A stretch of 64,000 bases of DNA. Origin: an uncultured Pseudomonadota bacterium (GTDB taxonomy: Bacteria; Pseudomonadota; Gammaproteobacteria; Methylococcales; Methylomonadaceae). The position numbers and the translations under genes are program-made. Where the stretch lies: assembly GCA_903928965.1 (NCBI GenBank), contig CAIYSZ010000034.1:1-64000 (forward strand). The letters are read 5' to 3'. Numbering within the stretch: the first letter of the stretch is position 1; each line of letters opens with the position of its first letter. Positions 37,855 to 46,924 of the stretch are shown here, in pieces. The notes under the pieces are model-generated. The model had not been told where the DNA came from. It did not search any database and was given only the letters and a program-made list of their open reading frames with translations.

Positions 37855-38841
37855 ATGATTTTAGCAGGAGACATCGGCGGCACCAAAACCGTGCTGGCCG
37901 TGATTGAACAAAATACCGACGGCACGCTCCGGATTTTATCCGAACAAACCTACGCCAGTAGCGAATTCTCCAGTCTGGAAGAGGTGCTGGACTTGTTTCT
38001 GGAAAACGGGCAGCGCATCCACGCCGCCTGTTTCGGCATTGCCGGGCCGGTGATCGGGCAACGCTGCCAGACCGTCAATCTGCCGTGGACCATAGACGCG
38101 GAAATATTGCAAGACAAACTGGGCGCGCGCCGAGTCAAGTTGTTGAACGATCTGGAGGCCATGGCGCTAGGCATGTTGGGCTTGCCGCCGGAGGATTTTG
38201 TCGATCTAAACCCAAACGCTAAGGACATAGACGGCAATATCGCCGTCATCGCCGCCGGCACCGGCCTGGGCGAGGCCATGCTGTATTGGGACGGCCAACG
38301 CCACCACGCCATCGGCGGTGAAGGCGGCCATACCGATTTCGCGCCGCTGACCGCGCAACAAGATCAATTATTGGCTTATTTGCGGCAACACTTTCCGCAA
38401 CACGTCAGTTATGAACGCATTTTGTCCGGCAACGGCTTCGGCATGCTGTACGACTTTCTGGTCGATAGCAGCCAAGGGAGCGCCTGCCCGGCGGTGCCTA
38501 GCCCGGAACAAGCCGCCGAACTGGGCGTGGACCGCAATGCCGTGATCTCCCGTCTCGGCGTCGGCGGCGAAAACGAAACCTGCGCCGCCGCGGTGGAGTT
38601 ATTCGTGGAAATTTATGGCGCGGAGGCCGGCAATCTGGCCTTGAAAACCCTGGCCACAGGCGGCCTGTACATCGGCGGCGGCATCGGGCCTAAAATTAAG
38701 GACGCCTTGTGTGACGGCCGCTTTCTGCGGGCTTTTTTGCTAAAAGGCCGCTTGCAACCCATGCTGCGCGACATTCCCGTGAAACTGGCCTTGAATCCGC
38801 GCGCGCCGTTGATCGGGGCCATGCATTATTTCACCAACTGA
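37855..38841 (+). CDS. glk: Glucokinase
   Basis: 328 residues. The ATP phosphate-1 motif is LAGDIGGTKTVLAV. ACFGIAGPV and LLNDLEAMALGM follow, then IAAGTGLGEAMLYWDG and the active-site stretch GGEGGHTDFAP of the bacterial Glk (non-ROK) family. It phosphorylates glucose to glucose-6-phosphate. It is 6 bases after the phosphorylase-kinase-like gene, so free glucose from glucan breakdown may be its substrate. Confidence 0.95.
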   Translation: MILAGDIGGTKTVLAVIEQNTDGTLRILSEQTYASSEFSSLEEVLDLFLENGQRIHAACFGIAGPVIGQRCQTVNLPWTIDAEILQDKLGARRVKLLNDLEAMALGMLGLPPEDFVDLNPNAKDIDGNIAVIAAGTGLGEAMLYWDGQRHHAIGGEGGHTDFAPLTAQQDQLLAYLRQHFPQHVSYERILSGNGFGMLYDFLVDSSQGSACPAVPSPEQAAELGVDRNAVISRLGVGGENETCAAAVELFVEIYGAEAGNLALKTLATGGLYIGGGIGPKIKDALCDGRFLRAFLLKGRLQPMLRDIPVKLALNPRAPLIGAMHYFTN

Positions 38842-38861
38842 ATGACATAACTTAAACCCGC

Positions 38862-40115
38862 TTGAAGTTCATTCACGCCGCCGACATTCATCTCGACAGC
38901 CCGTTGACCGGCCTGGGGGCATACGGTCAGGCGGCGGAACGCCCGCGCAACGCCACCCGAGAGGCGTTCGCCAATCTGATAGACGCCGCGCTGGAACGGG
39001 AAGCCGATTTTCTGATCATCGCCGGCGATCTGTACGACGGCCCCTGGAAGGATTACAACACCGGGGTTTATTTTTGCCGGCACATGGGCCGCCTGCATCA
39101 GGCCGGCATTCCGGTGTTCCTGCTGTTCGGCAATCACGACGCCGAAAGCGAAATGACCAAAAAACTGGAACTGCCCCCCAATGTGCACATATTTGACGCC
39201 CGCAAGCCCGCGACCTTTAAGTTGGACGGCTTAAAAACCGCGCTGCACGGCCAAAGCTTCCGCCAAAAGGAAATCACCGCCAACCTGGCCGCCGGCTACC
39301 CGCCGCCGGTTCCCGGCTTCTATAACATCGGCGTGCTGCATACCGCTCTCGGCGGCTACGCCCGGCACGCCAACTACGCCCCCTGCGCGCTAGCCGAATT
39401 GCAAGCCAAGGGTTACGATTACTGGGCGCTAGGCCATGTGCACGAGCGGCAAATCTGGCCTGGCCCGCCGGCGGTGGCCTTTCCCGGCAATTTGCAAGGC
39501 CGCCACGCGCGCGAACCCGGTCCGCGCGGCGCGCTGTGGGTGGAGCTGGACGACGCCGGCGCGGCGCGCATATCGAATTTAGAGGTGGACGTATTGCGCT
39601 GGGGCTTGCTCGGCATAGACGTTGCCGAATGCCGGCGTTTCGCCGACGTGATTAATCTAATCCGCGCCCGACTGGAGGCAACCTTGGCCGCCGACGACTC
39701 CGGCAAGCCGTTGGCGCTTAGAATCGAACTTCACGGCGCAACCCCCGCCCACGGCGAGCTATTCGGCTTGGAAGCGCAGTTGCGCGCCGAGGCGCAGGCC
39801 GCGGCCGAGTCCCTAAATCCTGACCGGCTGTGGCTGGAAAAAGTCAAAATCCGCACCGCAAGCCCGAACGCCGACGCGGCGATTGCGGCGCGCGCCGACG
39901 CCTTGAGCGATATGCAGGAATTGTTAATCGCCGCCGAATCCGACCCGGAATTCGTGGCTGGCCTGCAAGCTGAATTGTTGAAACTGGTCAACAAAGCGCC
40001 GCTGGAATTGCAAACCGAAGCCGCCTATTTTCAAGACGTCCGCGCCGGCCAGCTGGCCGCGCTCATCGGCGAGGCGCGCTCGGGTTTGCTGGCGCATCTG
40101 GCCGCCGCGGAATAA
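38862..40115 (+). CDS. SbcD/YhaO-like metallophosphoesterase (DNA exonuclease family)
   Basis: 417 residues from a TTG start at 38862, 20 bases after glk. Phosphoesterase motifs in order: FIHAADIHLDSPL (D-x-H), IIAGDLYDG (GD), LLFGNHDAES (GNHD), and ALGHVHER (GHxH). These bind two metals in the Mre11/SbcD nuclease fold. YhaO proteins pair with YhaN ATPases, as here (next gene 6 bases on), forming a presumed DNA end-processing complex parallel to SbcCD. The C-terminal third is helical and may contact the partner. Confidence 0.88.
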   Translation: MKFIHAADIHLDSPLTGLGAYGQAAERPRNATREAFANLIDAALEREADFLIIAGDLYDGPWKDYNTGVYFCRHMGRLHQAGIPVFLLFGNHDAESEMTKKLELPPNVHIFDARKPATFKLDGLKTALHGQSFRQKEITANLAAGYPPPVPGFYNIGVLHTALGGYARHANYAPCALAELQAKGYDYWALGHVHERQIWPGPPAVAFPGNLQGRHAREPGPRGALWVELDDAGAARISNLEVDVLRWGLLGIDVAECRRFADVINLIRARLEATLAADDSGKPLALRIELHGATPAHGELFGLEAQLRAEAQAAAESLNPDRLWLEKVKIRTASPNADAAIAARADALSDMQELLIAAESDPEFVAGLQAELLKLVNKAPLELQTEAAYFQDVRAGQLAALIGEARSGLLAHLAAAE

Positions 40116-40121
40116 GCTCCC

Positions 40122-43100
40122 ATGCGTTTTCAGCGGCTGGAACTGATCAAATACGGCAAATTCAGCGGGCTGAACCTGAATTTTCCGGCCGCGGCGGCGG
40201 ATTTTCACCTCATCGTCGGCGCCAACGAGGCCGGCAAATCCACCTTGCGCTGCGCCATCGCCGATTTATTGTTCGGCATACCGCACCGCTCCCCATTCGG
40301 CTTTCTGCATCCCTTGAACGAGTTGCGGCTGGGCGCGGAAATCGCCGCCGGTGGCGAAAGCCTGTATTTTCAGCGCGCCAAGGCGCAAAAGCAAACCCTG
40401 CGCGCGCTGGACGATAGCCCGTTGCCGGACGGCGCGCTGCATGGCTTTCTAGGCGACATAGACAAAAACTTTTTCGAGCAAATGTTCGGTCTGGATCACG
40501 ACCGGCTGGTCGCCGGCGGCAACAGCATATTGCAAGCCGAAAACGACGTCGGGCAAATCCTGTTTCAATCCGCCGCCGGCATTACCAGCCTGAAGGCCAT
40601 TCGAGAGCAATACAAAGCCGAGGCGGACAAGCTGTGGGGTCCTAACAAAGCCGCCGGCCGCGCCTATTACAGCGCCCACGAACAATTCAAGCTGGCGGAG
40701 GCGGCCTTGAAGCAACATCTGGTTAGCGCCAAAGCTTGGGAGGAAGCGCGGCGCGAGGCCGAAGATTTGCAGACGCGGCTGGAGTTGCAAAACCTGCTTT
40801 ACCGGCAAGCGGAAACCCGGCGCGGCGAGTTGGAGCGGGTGCGGCGGCTTGCGCCGTTCGCCGCCGCGATACGCGACGCCGAACACAAAATCGCCGCCCT
40901 AGGGCCTTGCGCCGAGCTGCCGGCCGACGCCGCCGAACAACTACAAACAGCCGAGCGCGAGCTGGCCGTCGCCGCGCATCGTTTGCGGGAACGGCAAGCC
41001 GAAAGCGTAGAACTCAAGCGCGAATTGGCGCAAACCGAACTGGATGCGGACATATTGCCCCGCGCGGCAAGCGTAAACAGCCTAGCCGAACAAAGTATAC
41101 GCTGCGGCGCATATGCCAGTGAAATTAGCAAGTTGCAATATGAAGTCAACCTGCTATGGCAAGATTGCCGCGCCCTGTGCGCGCAATTGGGTTGGCCGGC
41201 GGCCGACGCCGACGCGCTGGAACAACGGCTGCCGAATCCTTTGCAACAACGCGAACTGCGCGAGCTGCTGCGCCGCCACAGCCAAGCCAGCCAGGCGCTA
41301 AGCGCGGCCGAACAAGCGGCGCGCGCCAAGCAAATCGACATTGAAGCGCTGGAACAACGCCTAGCGCCATTGCAACGCCGCGAAATTAATCCGCTATTGC
41401 CCGCCGCCCTAGGGCAAGCCAAGGCCTTGGGCGACGCCGAAGCCCTGTTGCGCAAGCTGATCGCCGCGCAAGAGACGGCGAATGCGGAACTGACGCAAGC
41501 CTTGGCGCGGCTGGGTCCGGCGCGCGCGCTGCCGCTAGCCGAGTTAATCGCGTTGGACGCGCCTAGCGCGGACAGCGTCAACCGGCTGCTGCAACAGCAA
41601 CAGGAACGCGCCGCCAAGCTAGCCGTGGAAGACCACCACTTACAACAAGCGGAACAGGAACTGGCCCGGCTGGAACTGCTCATTCAGCAATACGCCGAGC
41701 GGCATCAACCGATTAGCCTTGCGCAAGTGCTGCAAGCGCGGGAACGGCGCGACGCGCTGTGGCAGGCCGTCAAACGCCAACCCGAAACTTTGGCCTCCCA
41801 AGCCGCGGATTTTGAATCCGCGACCGCCGCCGCCGACCAAATCGCCGACAAACGCTTCGCCGACGCCGCCCACGCCGCCGAATTTCAAAGCCTAAACCAG
41901 CAACTGGAGCGCGAGCGGCAAACATTGGAACAAATCCGGCAACGCCGCGCCGAGCTGCAACAAGAGCTGGAGCGGCCGCGGCAAGATTGGGAGGCGCGGA
42001 TGCGCGCACTGAAATTGGACGGCCTGCCGCTGGAGGAATACGGCGCCTGGCTTATGCGGCGCGAGCAAGTCGTAACCGCCCAGCAGCGGCAGCAACAAGC
42101 TTTGCGCGAGCTGGCGGAAACCCAGCAAAACATCGTCATGGCGCAAAATAAGCTATTGCACGCCATGCACTTGTCGGGCATAAACCCGGCCGCCGCCGCG
42201 TCGCTAAGCGAACTGGCCGCCGTGGCCGAGCGCGCTTGTCAAGACATAGATACCGTTAACCGGCAGCTGGATGAACTCAAGCTGCAACAACAAGCCGCCG
42301 TCGGTCAACGACAACAATTACGCCAAAACCTGGAACAAGCCGCCGCTGACTTCGCCGACTGGCAAACGCAATGGCGGCGTGCGCTGTTGAGCGCCGGCCT
42401 GCCGCCGGACAGCGCCATCACGGCCATGGATGGCATACTGGAAACGATTACCCAGCTGACGGAAAAACTAACCAACGTCAAACGCATCCAGGAGCGGGAA
42501 ATCGCGCCGCGGCAGACTGAACTACAAGCCTTCACCGCCCTAGCCCAGCGTCTAGCCGCCGAACTGCAGCCGGAACTGTCCGCGCACCCGCCGGAACGCA
42601 TCAGCGCCGCGCTGAGCGCCCGTCTGGAAACCGCGCAACAAACGGCGCGGCGGCGGGAACAATGGCTGCAAAGCCTGGAGCAAAACCAGAGCCAAGCGCG
42701 GGCGGCGGAAGAAGCCGGCAAACTGGCCCTGGCCGCTATAAGCCCGTTGCAGCATAAAGCCCAAACCGAGGATTTAAGTCAGCTGGCGGCCGCCATCGCT
42801 CGTTCAGACGCTTTGCGACAATATCAAACGCAAATCGCCGCCGCCGAGCAACAATTATTGAACAACGGCGACGGCCTGGACAGAGCGCGCATCGAGGCCG
42901 AAATCGCCGCCGCCGATTTGAGTCAGCTGGAAGCCGAATTGCAAATCGTCAGCGCCGAACTCAGCGACGCCCTGAGTCAAGTAGAAACCTTATCCGCCCA
43001 ACGCAACGACGCGCAACGCCGGCTGCAAGCCATCGCCGGCGACGACGACGCCGCGCGCGCCGAAGCGCGACGCCAAGCGGCATTGGCCGATATGGCCGAA

Positions 43101-43580
43101 GCCGCCGAACGCTATATCAAACTAACCACCGCCGAACGCTTGCTGCGCTGGGCCATGGAACGCTACCGCGCGGAAAAACAAGGCCCGCTACTGCAACGCG
43201 CCGGCGCCATCTTCGCCGCCCTTACGCTAGGCAACTTTAGCAAACTGGTGGTGGAATTTGAATCCAACACCCTGGAAGGCATGCGCGCCGAAGGCAAGCT
43301 AGTCGGCGTCTCCGGCATGAGCGACGGCGCCCGCGACCAACTTTACCTAGCCCTGCGCCTAGCCGCGCTGGAACTGCATCTAGCGCAAAGCAAACCCCTG
43401 CCCTTCATCGCCGACGATTTATTTATCAACTATGACGACCATAGGGCTTTGGCTGGGTTTAAGGCCTTGTACGATTTGGCGGGGAGGACGCAAGTGATTT
43501 ACTTGACCCACCACGCGCATTTGGTCCCGTTGGTTAGAGAGGCGTTTGGGGATGGAGTTAATGTGGTTTGGTTGGGGTAG
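40122..43580 (+). CDS. YhaN-like AAA/SMC-type ATPase
   Basis: 1152 residues. The N-terminal head starts MRFQRLELIKYGKFSGLNLN with Walker A VGANEAGKSTLRCAIADLLF. Long Ala/Gln/Glu coiled coils fill residues about 190-1020. The C-terminal head has the signature-like SGMSDGARDQLYLALRLAAL and Walker B LPFIADDLFINYDD. This is the architecture of SbcC/Rad50-type proteins of the YhaN group. With the preceding nuclease it probably processes DNA ends. The zinc-hook CxxC of Rad50/SbcC is not evident in the coiled coil. Confidence 0.9.
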   Translation: MRFQRLELIKYGKFSGLNLNFPAAAADFHLIVGANEAGKSTLRCAIADLLFGIPHRSPFGFLHPLNELRLGAEIAAGGESLYFQRAKAQKQTLRALDDSPLPDGALHGFLGDIDKNFFEQMFGLDHDRLVAGGNSILQAENDVGQILFQSAAGITSLKAIREQYKAEADKLWGPNKAAGRAYYSAHEQFKLAEAALKQHLVSAKAWEEARREAEDLQTRLELQNLLYRQAETRRGELERVRRLAPFAAAIRDAEHKIAALGPCAELPADAAEQLQTAERELAVAAHRLRERQAESVELKRELAQTELDADILPRAASVNSLAEQSIRCGAYASEISKLQYEVNLLWQDCRALCAQLGWPAADADALEQRLPNPLQQRELRELLRRHSQASQALSAAEQAARAKQIDIEALEQRLAPLQRREINPLLPAALGQAKALGDAEALLRKLIAAQETANAELTQALARLGPARALPLAELIALDAPSADSVNRLLQQQQERAAKLAVEDHHLQQAEQELARLELLIQQYAERHQPISLAQVLQARERRDALWQAVKRQPETLASQAADFESATAAADQIADKRFADAAHAAEFQSLNQQLERERQTLEQIRQRRAELQQELERPRQDWEARMRALKLDGLPLEEYGAWLMRREQVVTAQQRQQQALRELAETQQNIVMAQNKLLHAMHLSGINPAAAASLSELAAVAERACQDIDTVNRQLDELKLQQQAAVGQRQQLRQNLEQAAADFADWQTQWRRALLSAGLPPDSAITAMDGILETITQLTEKLTNVKRIQEREIAPRQTELQAFTALAQRLAAELQPELSAHPPERISAALSARLETAQQTARRREQWLQSLEQNQSQARAAEEAGKLALAAISPLQHKAQTEDLSQLAAAIARSDALRQYQTQIAAAEQQLLNNGDGLDRARIEAEIAAADLSQLEAELQIVSAELSDALSQVETLSAQRNDAQRRLQAIAGDDDAARAEARRQAALADMAEAAERYIKLTTAERLLRWAMERYRAEKQGPLLQRAGAIFAALTLGNFSKLVVEFESNTLEGMRAEGKLVGVSGMSDGARDQLYLALRLAALELHLAQSKPLPFIADDLFINYDDHRALAGFKALYDLAGRTQVIYLTHHAHLVPLVREAFGDGVNVVWLG

Positions 43581-43690
43581 TTGAGGGCAGGTATGACTTG
43601 CGGCCATTGTAACAACCCGTAGCCGCGATTAGCGTCAACGTAATCGCGGGAATAGTAAGCATTCACCCCCCCTAAATAGTGGATAGATAG

Positions 43691-44464
43691 TCAAGCCGTT
43701 AACATTCGGGCATTTCGAAAAACCTCATTCAATAATTCGTCCTCAAATATAGACAATACTTGCATAAAGCTAGCCTCCGGCTCAGCCTTCAAATGCAATA
43801 TTTCACCGGAGACCGGGTGCGGGAAGCTCAGCTCCGTGGCCGCCAACATCAGCCGCCCCAGCCCGAAGCGCTCCGCGAAATAGCGGTTATGTCGGCCGCG
43901 GCCGTAGTTGGCGTCGCCGATAATGGGGTGGTTAATATGCTTCATATGCCGGCGTAATTGGTGTTTACGCCCTGTTTCAGGATACAAGGCCGCCAGGCTG
44001 TAGCGGCTCGTCGGGTGGCCTTCAATTTCCACCGGAATTTCCGTGATCGCCAGACGACAATATCGCGTGCAAGCCTCTCGCACCGGTTGCGGCTCATGTT
44101 TAAGCCTTCTATCCTCCGGCTCATCCCTTAACGGGTAATCAATTAGGCCTTGTTCCGGCAACCACCCGCGCACCATGGCAAGATAGGTTTTACTAAAGTG
44201 TCCCGCCATCAAATATTTACCCAATATACTGGCTGAAAAAGGATCGCGGGCGAATACCAGCAAGCCGGAGGTAGGTCGGTCCAGACGATGTACCGGGTAA
44301 ACATGCTCTCCGCCATTCATTGCGCGCGCGTATTGCAAGGCGAATTCGGTTTCATGCCGGTCTATGGGACTGCGATGCATCAATAAACCGGCCGGCTTAT
44401 GCACCGCTAATAGCCACTGATCTCGATAAATTTCAGTCAGCGGATTGCTGGCCGGCGATTGCAT
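43691..44464 (-). CDS. truC: tRNA pseudouridine(65) synthase TruC
   Basis: 257 residues of the RluA/RsuA-type pseudouridine synthase fold. The catalytic Asp lies in YPVHRLDRPTSGLLVFARD. LYPETGRKHQLRRHMKHINHPI and GDANYGRGRHNR are as in TruC, which modifies U65 of tRNA-Ile and tRNA-Asp. The start LTEIYRDQWLLAVHKPAGLL lacks an S4 domain, as TruC does. It is convergent with the yhaN-like gene. A MITE lies 70 bases upstream of its start. Confidence 0.88.
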   Translation of the reverse strand: MQSPASNPLTEIYRDQWLLAVHKPAGLLMHRSPIDRHETEFALQYARAMNGGEHVYPVHRLDRPTSGLLVFARDPFSASILGKYLMAGHFSKTYLAMVRGWLPEQGLIDYPLRDEPEDRRLKHEPQPVREACTRYCRLAITEIPVEIEGHPTSRYSLAALYPETGRKHQLRRHMKHINHPIIGDANYGRGRHNRYFAERFGLGRLMLAATELSFPHPVSGEILHLKAEPEASFMQVLSIFEDELLNEVFRNARMLTA

Positions 44465-44534
44465 TGAATGAAAAAATTTTCAGGTGTTTTTATACGCGAG
44501 AGTTTGTGAAAATGAATAATTATAGCATCATTAG

Positions 44535-44633
44535 GGAACCTCTGATTAAATCCGTTTTTCAGGCAAACCCTGGCCTCAAGCCATTGATTTCAAAAGCACT
44601 GAATTTTGAAGCAACGAATTAATCAGAGGCTCC
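44535..44633 (-). mobile_element. MITE copy 1 (99 bp, inverted relative to the others)
   Basis: Begins GGAACCTCTGATTAA and ends TTAATCAGAGGCTCC, near-perfect terminal inverted repeats of about 15 bases, with an AT-rich interior and no coding capacity. Its reverse complement matches the copies at 47772 and 51041. Flanks are TTAG and TTAA, an imperfect target duplication. Confidence 0.85.
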
Positions 44634-44680
44634 TTAACAGCTTAATTGGAATCTGAAATTTGCGGTTTTGCAAGCGTCAA

Positions 44681-45730
44681 TCAAGATTCTTTGCTAGGTT
44701 TAATCCAATCTTCAGGTCTATCAGCGTACCAATCGGCAAAGGCGCTTTCAAGATCGTATTTGAATTGATAACCGTTATCTAATAAAAATTGAGGCACAAC
44801 CGGTGATGATACAACCAGTTTTTTTATTCTGATTGGATCGAATGGATGTTTTATGCCGAACAATTTGCCAAACAGAAACATTACGAGAGACAAATTATAA
44901 ATTAAACTAAACGGCACGCTAGGAACAAATCTTTTGATGTTTACCGTCTTGCAAATAGTGTTTACGTAATCCTGCATGGTAGGCGGATTAGGCATCGAAA
45001 AATTATACCGTATGTAATTTTGCTTACCTTGCGCCACCAAATCAATAGTCCAAATCATCGTGTTAGCCAACTCCTTGACATACCCGCCAGCCTTGGAGGT
45101 ATTGCGATTTCCGGTAAAAATGAAATAGCGCCCCACGACAGCTTTGATAAGTCTCGGCACATTGCCGTCTTCGGCGGGACCGTAGACAACACCCGGCCTG
45201 ACGATAATTAAGCGTTTATTATTTGGATCGGCCTTAAACCAACCCTCGTGTATTTTCTCGGCAACCAACTTAGAACCGCCATAGGCCGTGATAGGTACGG
45301 GCAATGAATTTTCGTAGCGCGGCAGAGGAGAGGTGCCGTAAGGAGAGATACTGCTAGTAAACAGGATAAGCCTACATTGAATTTGATCAGCCCAAGCGCA
45401 AACGTTTTCCGCGCCGGCAATGTTGGTTTCGTAGTATTCCCACGGCTCGTGACCTGGTTCGCGATGTACCGCCGCAAAATTAGCGATTAAGTTCATTTGC
45501 TGAGGTAATTTTGAATATTCTTCAATATTCCGCACGTCCAATTGTATAAATTTGACAATACCCGCTGCTTCGGCGTCATGCACCCGTTGGGACCAGGCAT
45601 ATCGTTTTGGGTCTCGTATATCGGCTAGATACAGCTCGCCAACGACATTGTTGGCAAGCAACGCGTCCGCGAAAAAAGCAGCTATATAGCCGCCGCCGCC
45701 AAAAATAACTGCATTTTGATAAAAGTTCAT
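44681..45730 (-). CDS. NAD-dependent sugar epimerase/dehydratase
   Basis: 349 residues of the extended short-chain dehydrogenase group. The N-terminal nucleotide motif is GGGGYIAAFFADALL (GGxGYI). The catalytic residues are in FTSSISPYG and AYGGSKLVAEKIH (Y-x3-K). VRPGVVYGPAEDGNVPRLI is typical of GDP/UDP-sugar epimerases and 4,6-dehydratases. With the glycosyltransferase gene 21 bases upstream on the same strand, it probably acts in synthesis of a surface sugar. The substrate cannot be told from sequence. Confidence 0.88.
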   Translation of the reverse strand: MNFYQNAVIFGGGGYIAAFFADALLANNVVGELYLADIRDPKRYAWSQRVHDAEAAGIVKFIQLDVRNIEEYSKLPQQMNLIANFAAVHREPGHEPWEYYETNIAGAENVCAWADQIQCRLILFTSSISPYGTSPLPRYENSLPVPITAYGGSKLVAEKIHEGWFKADPNNKRLIIVRPGVVYGPAEDGNVPRLIKAVVGRYFIFTGNRNTSKAGGYVKELANTMIWTIDLVAQGKQNYIRYNFSMPNPPTMQDYVNTICKTVNIKRFVPSVPFSLIYNLSLVMFLFGKLFGIKHPFDPIRIKKLVVSSPVVPQFLLDNGYQFKYDLESAFADWYADRPEDWIKPSKES

Positions 45731-45751
45731 GAGATGATTCCAGATTTAAAA

Positions 45752-46924
45752 CTAGTTGCGATTTTTGCGATTGTCAGATAACAAATTCAAAATCTCATTA
45801 GAAATGCTATCTTTAAAGTGGTCTTCTCCAAACTTTCTGGCATGGTTTCGCAAAAAAACAGGGTCAAATTCATTTTGAATAGTATCGAAATACTGGATTT
45901 TCTCAATTAAAGCATCAACGTTTTGTTGGTGAAAAAACAACCCAGTACTTTTGGATACGTCTGATTCATTTTCCAAGACAGTCTCTAAGGCGCCTCCCTT
46001 TCCGTAAGCAATTACGGGTACGCCATGAGCCATCACTTCTAGCGGAATCATCCCAAAATCTTCTTCGCCAGGAAACAATAATGCTTTTGCTCCCAAAATA
46101 TATTCTTGTATTTGCTTGTCAGGTAATGCGCCGAGAAATTGAATATTAGAATTCGCCTTGGCTTCCAGGCGCTTTCGTTCGCTGCCCTCACCTATGACAA
46201 CCAGCTTTTTGCCGTTAGCATTGAAGGCATCAACCAGCAAGCCAATGGCTTTATAAGGAGTAATGGCGCCAAAAGACAAATAGTATTCACGGTCGGATGA
46301 TTTGCTCTGAGCTAAATTATCATCTCTAAACAAATTTAATGAAATGGGCGGATAAATAACCGATGCGTCACGGTGATAAAAATCCTTAACTCGCTTGGCA
46401 ACGTTATTTGAGTTAGCGACAAACTTGTCGACGCCTTTCACCGTAGTTTCGTCATACCGGCGTAGATTTTCAAATCCCAGCTTGGCAAACGGACGTATGC
46501 GGCCGGGCAAGACATCAAGGTAATCTTGCGTGAACCCCCAGCAATAGCGCATTGGCGTGTGGATGTAGCACAAGTGCGGTATGTGATTGGGGTTAGCGAT
46601 ACCTTTAATAGGACCGGACTCGGATGAAATGATCAAGTCATAATCATCATTAAGTTTTAATGATTTTACGCCAATGGGATAAAGAGGAAATATCTTTTGA
46701 TATTTTTTTCTAAGGAATGGCTTGTCTAAGATAGAACTATAAACTTTGTGATTGCCTATGTGCTCGCCACAAGTGGCCGGTTCGTAAAACAAAGTGTAGA
46801 TGTCGGCATTTGGAAACAAATCCAGGATAGCTTTTACAACTTTCTCTCCGCCTCTCCAGGTTACAAACCAATAGTGAGCAATCGCAACCTTAATATTTTT
46901 ATTCGTTATAATTTCATTCATCAT
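45752..46924 (-). CDS. Family 4 glycosyltransferase (mannosyltransferase-like)
   Basis: About 390 residues from the ATG at 46922-46924; another in-frame ATG follows directly. GT-B fold features: the N-terminal VAIAHYWFVTWRGGEKVVKA and HTPMRYCWG, and the C-terminal donor site LSFGAITPYKAIGLLVDAF, VIGEGSER, FLGALPDKQIQEYI and FPGEEDFGMIPLEVMAHGVP (the E-x7-E motif). The family (WbaZ-like) transfers mannose or related sugars in O-antigen and exopolysaccharide synthesis. Lower GC than its neighbours, common for polysaccharide genes. Confidence 0.9.
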   Translation of the reverse strand: MMNEIITNKNIKVAIAHYWFVTWRGGEKVVKAILDLFPNADIYTLFYEPATCGEHIGNHKVYSSILDKPFLRKKYQKIFPLYPIGVKSLKLNDDYDLIISSESGPIKGIANPNHIPHLCYIHTPMRYCWGFTQDYLDVLPGRIRPFAKLGFENLRRYDETTVKGVDKFVANSNNVAKRVKDFYHRDASVIYPPISLNLFRDDNLAQSKSSDREYYLSFGAITPYKAIGLLVDAFNANGKKLVVIGEGSERKRLEAKANSNIQFLGALPDKQIQEYILGAKALLFPGEEDFGMIPLEVMAHGVPVIAYGKGGALETVLENESDVSKSTGLFFHQQNVDALIEKIQYFDTIQNEFDPVFLRNHARKFGEDHFKDSISNEILNLLSDNRKNRN

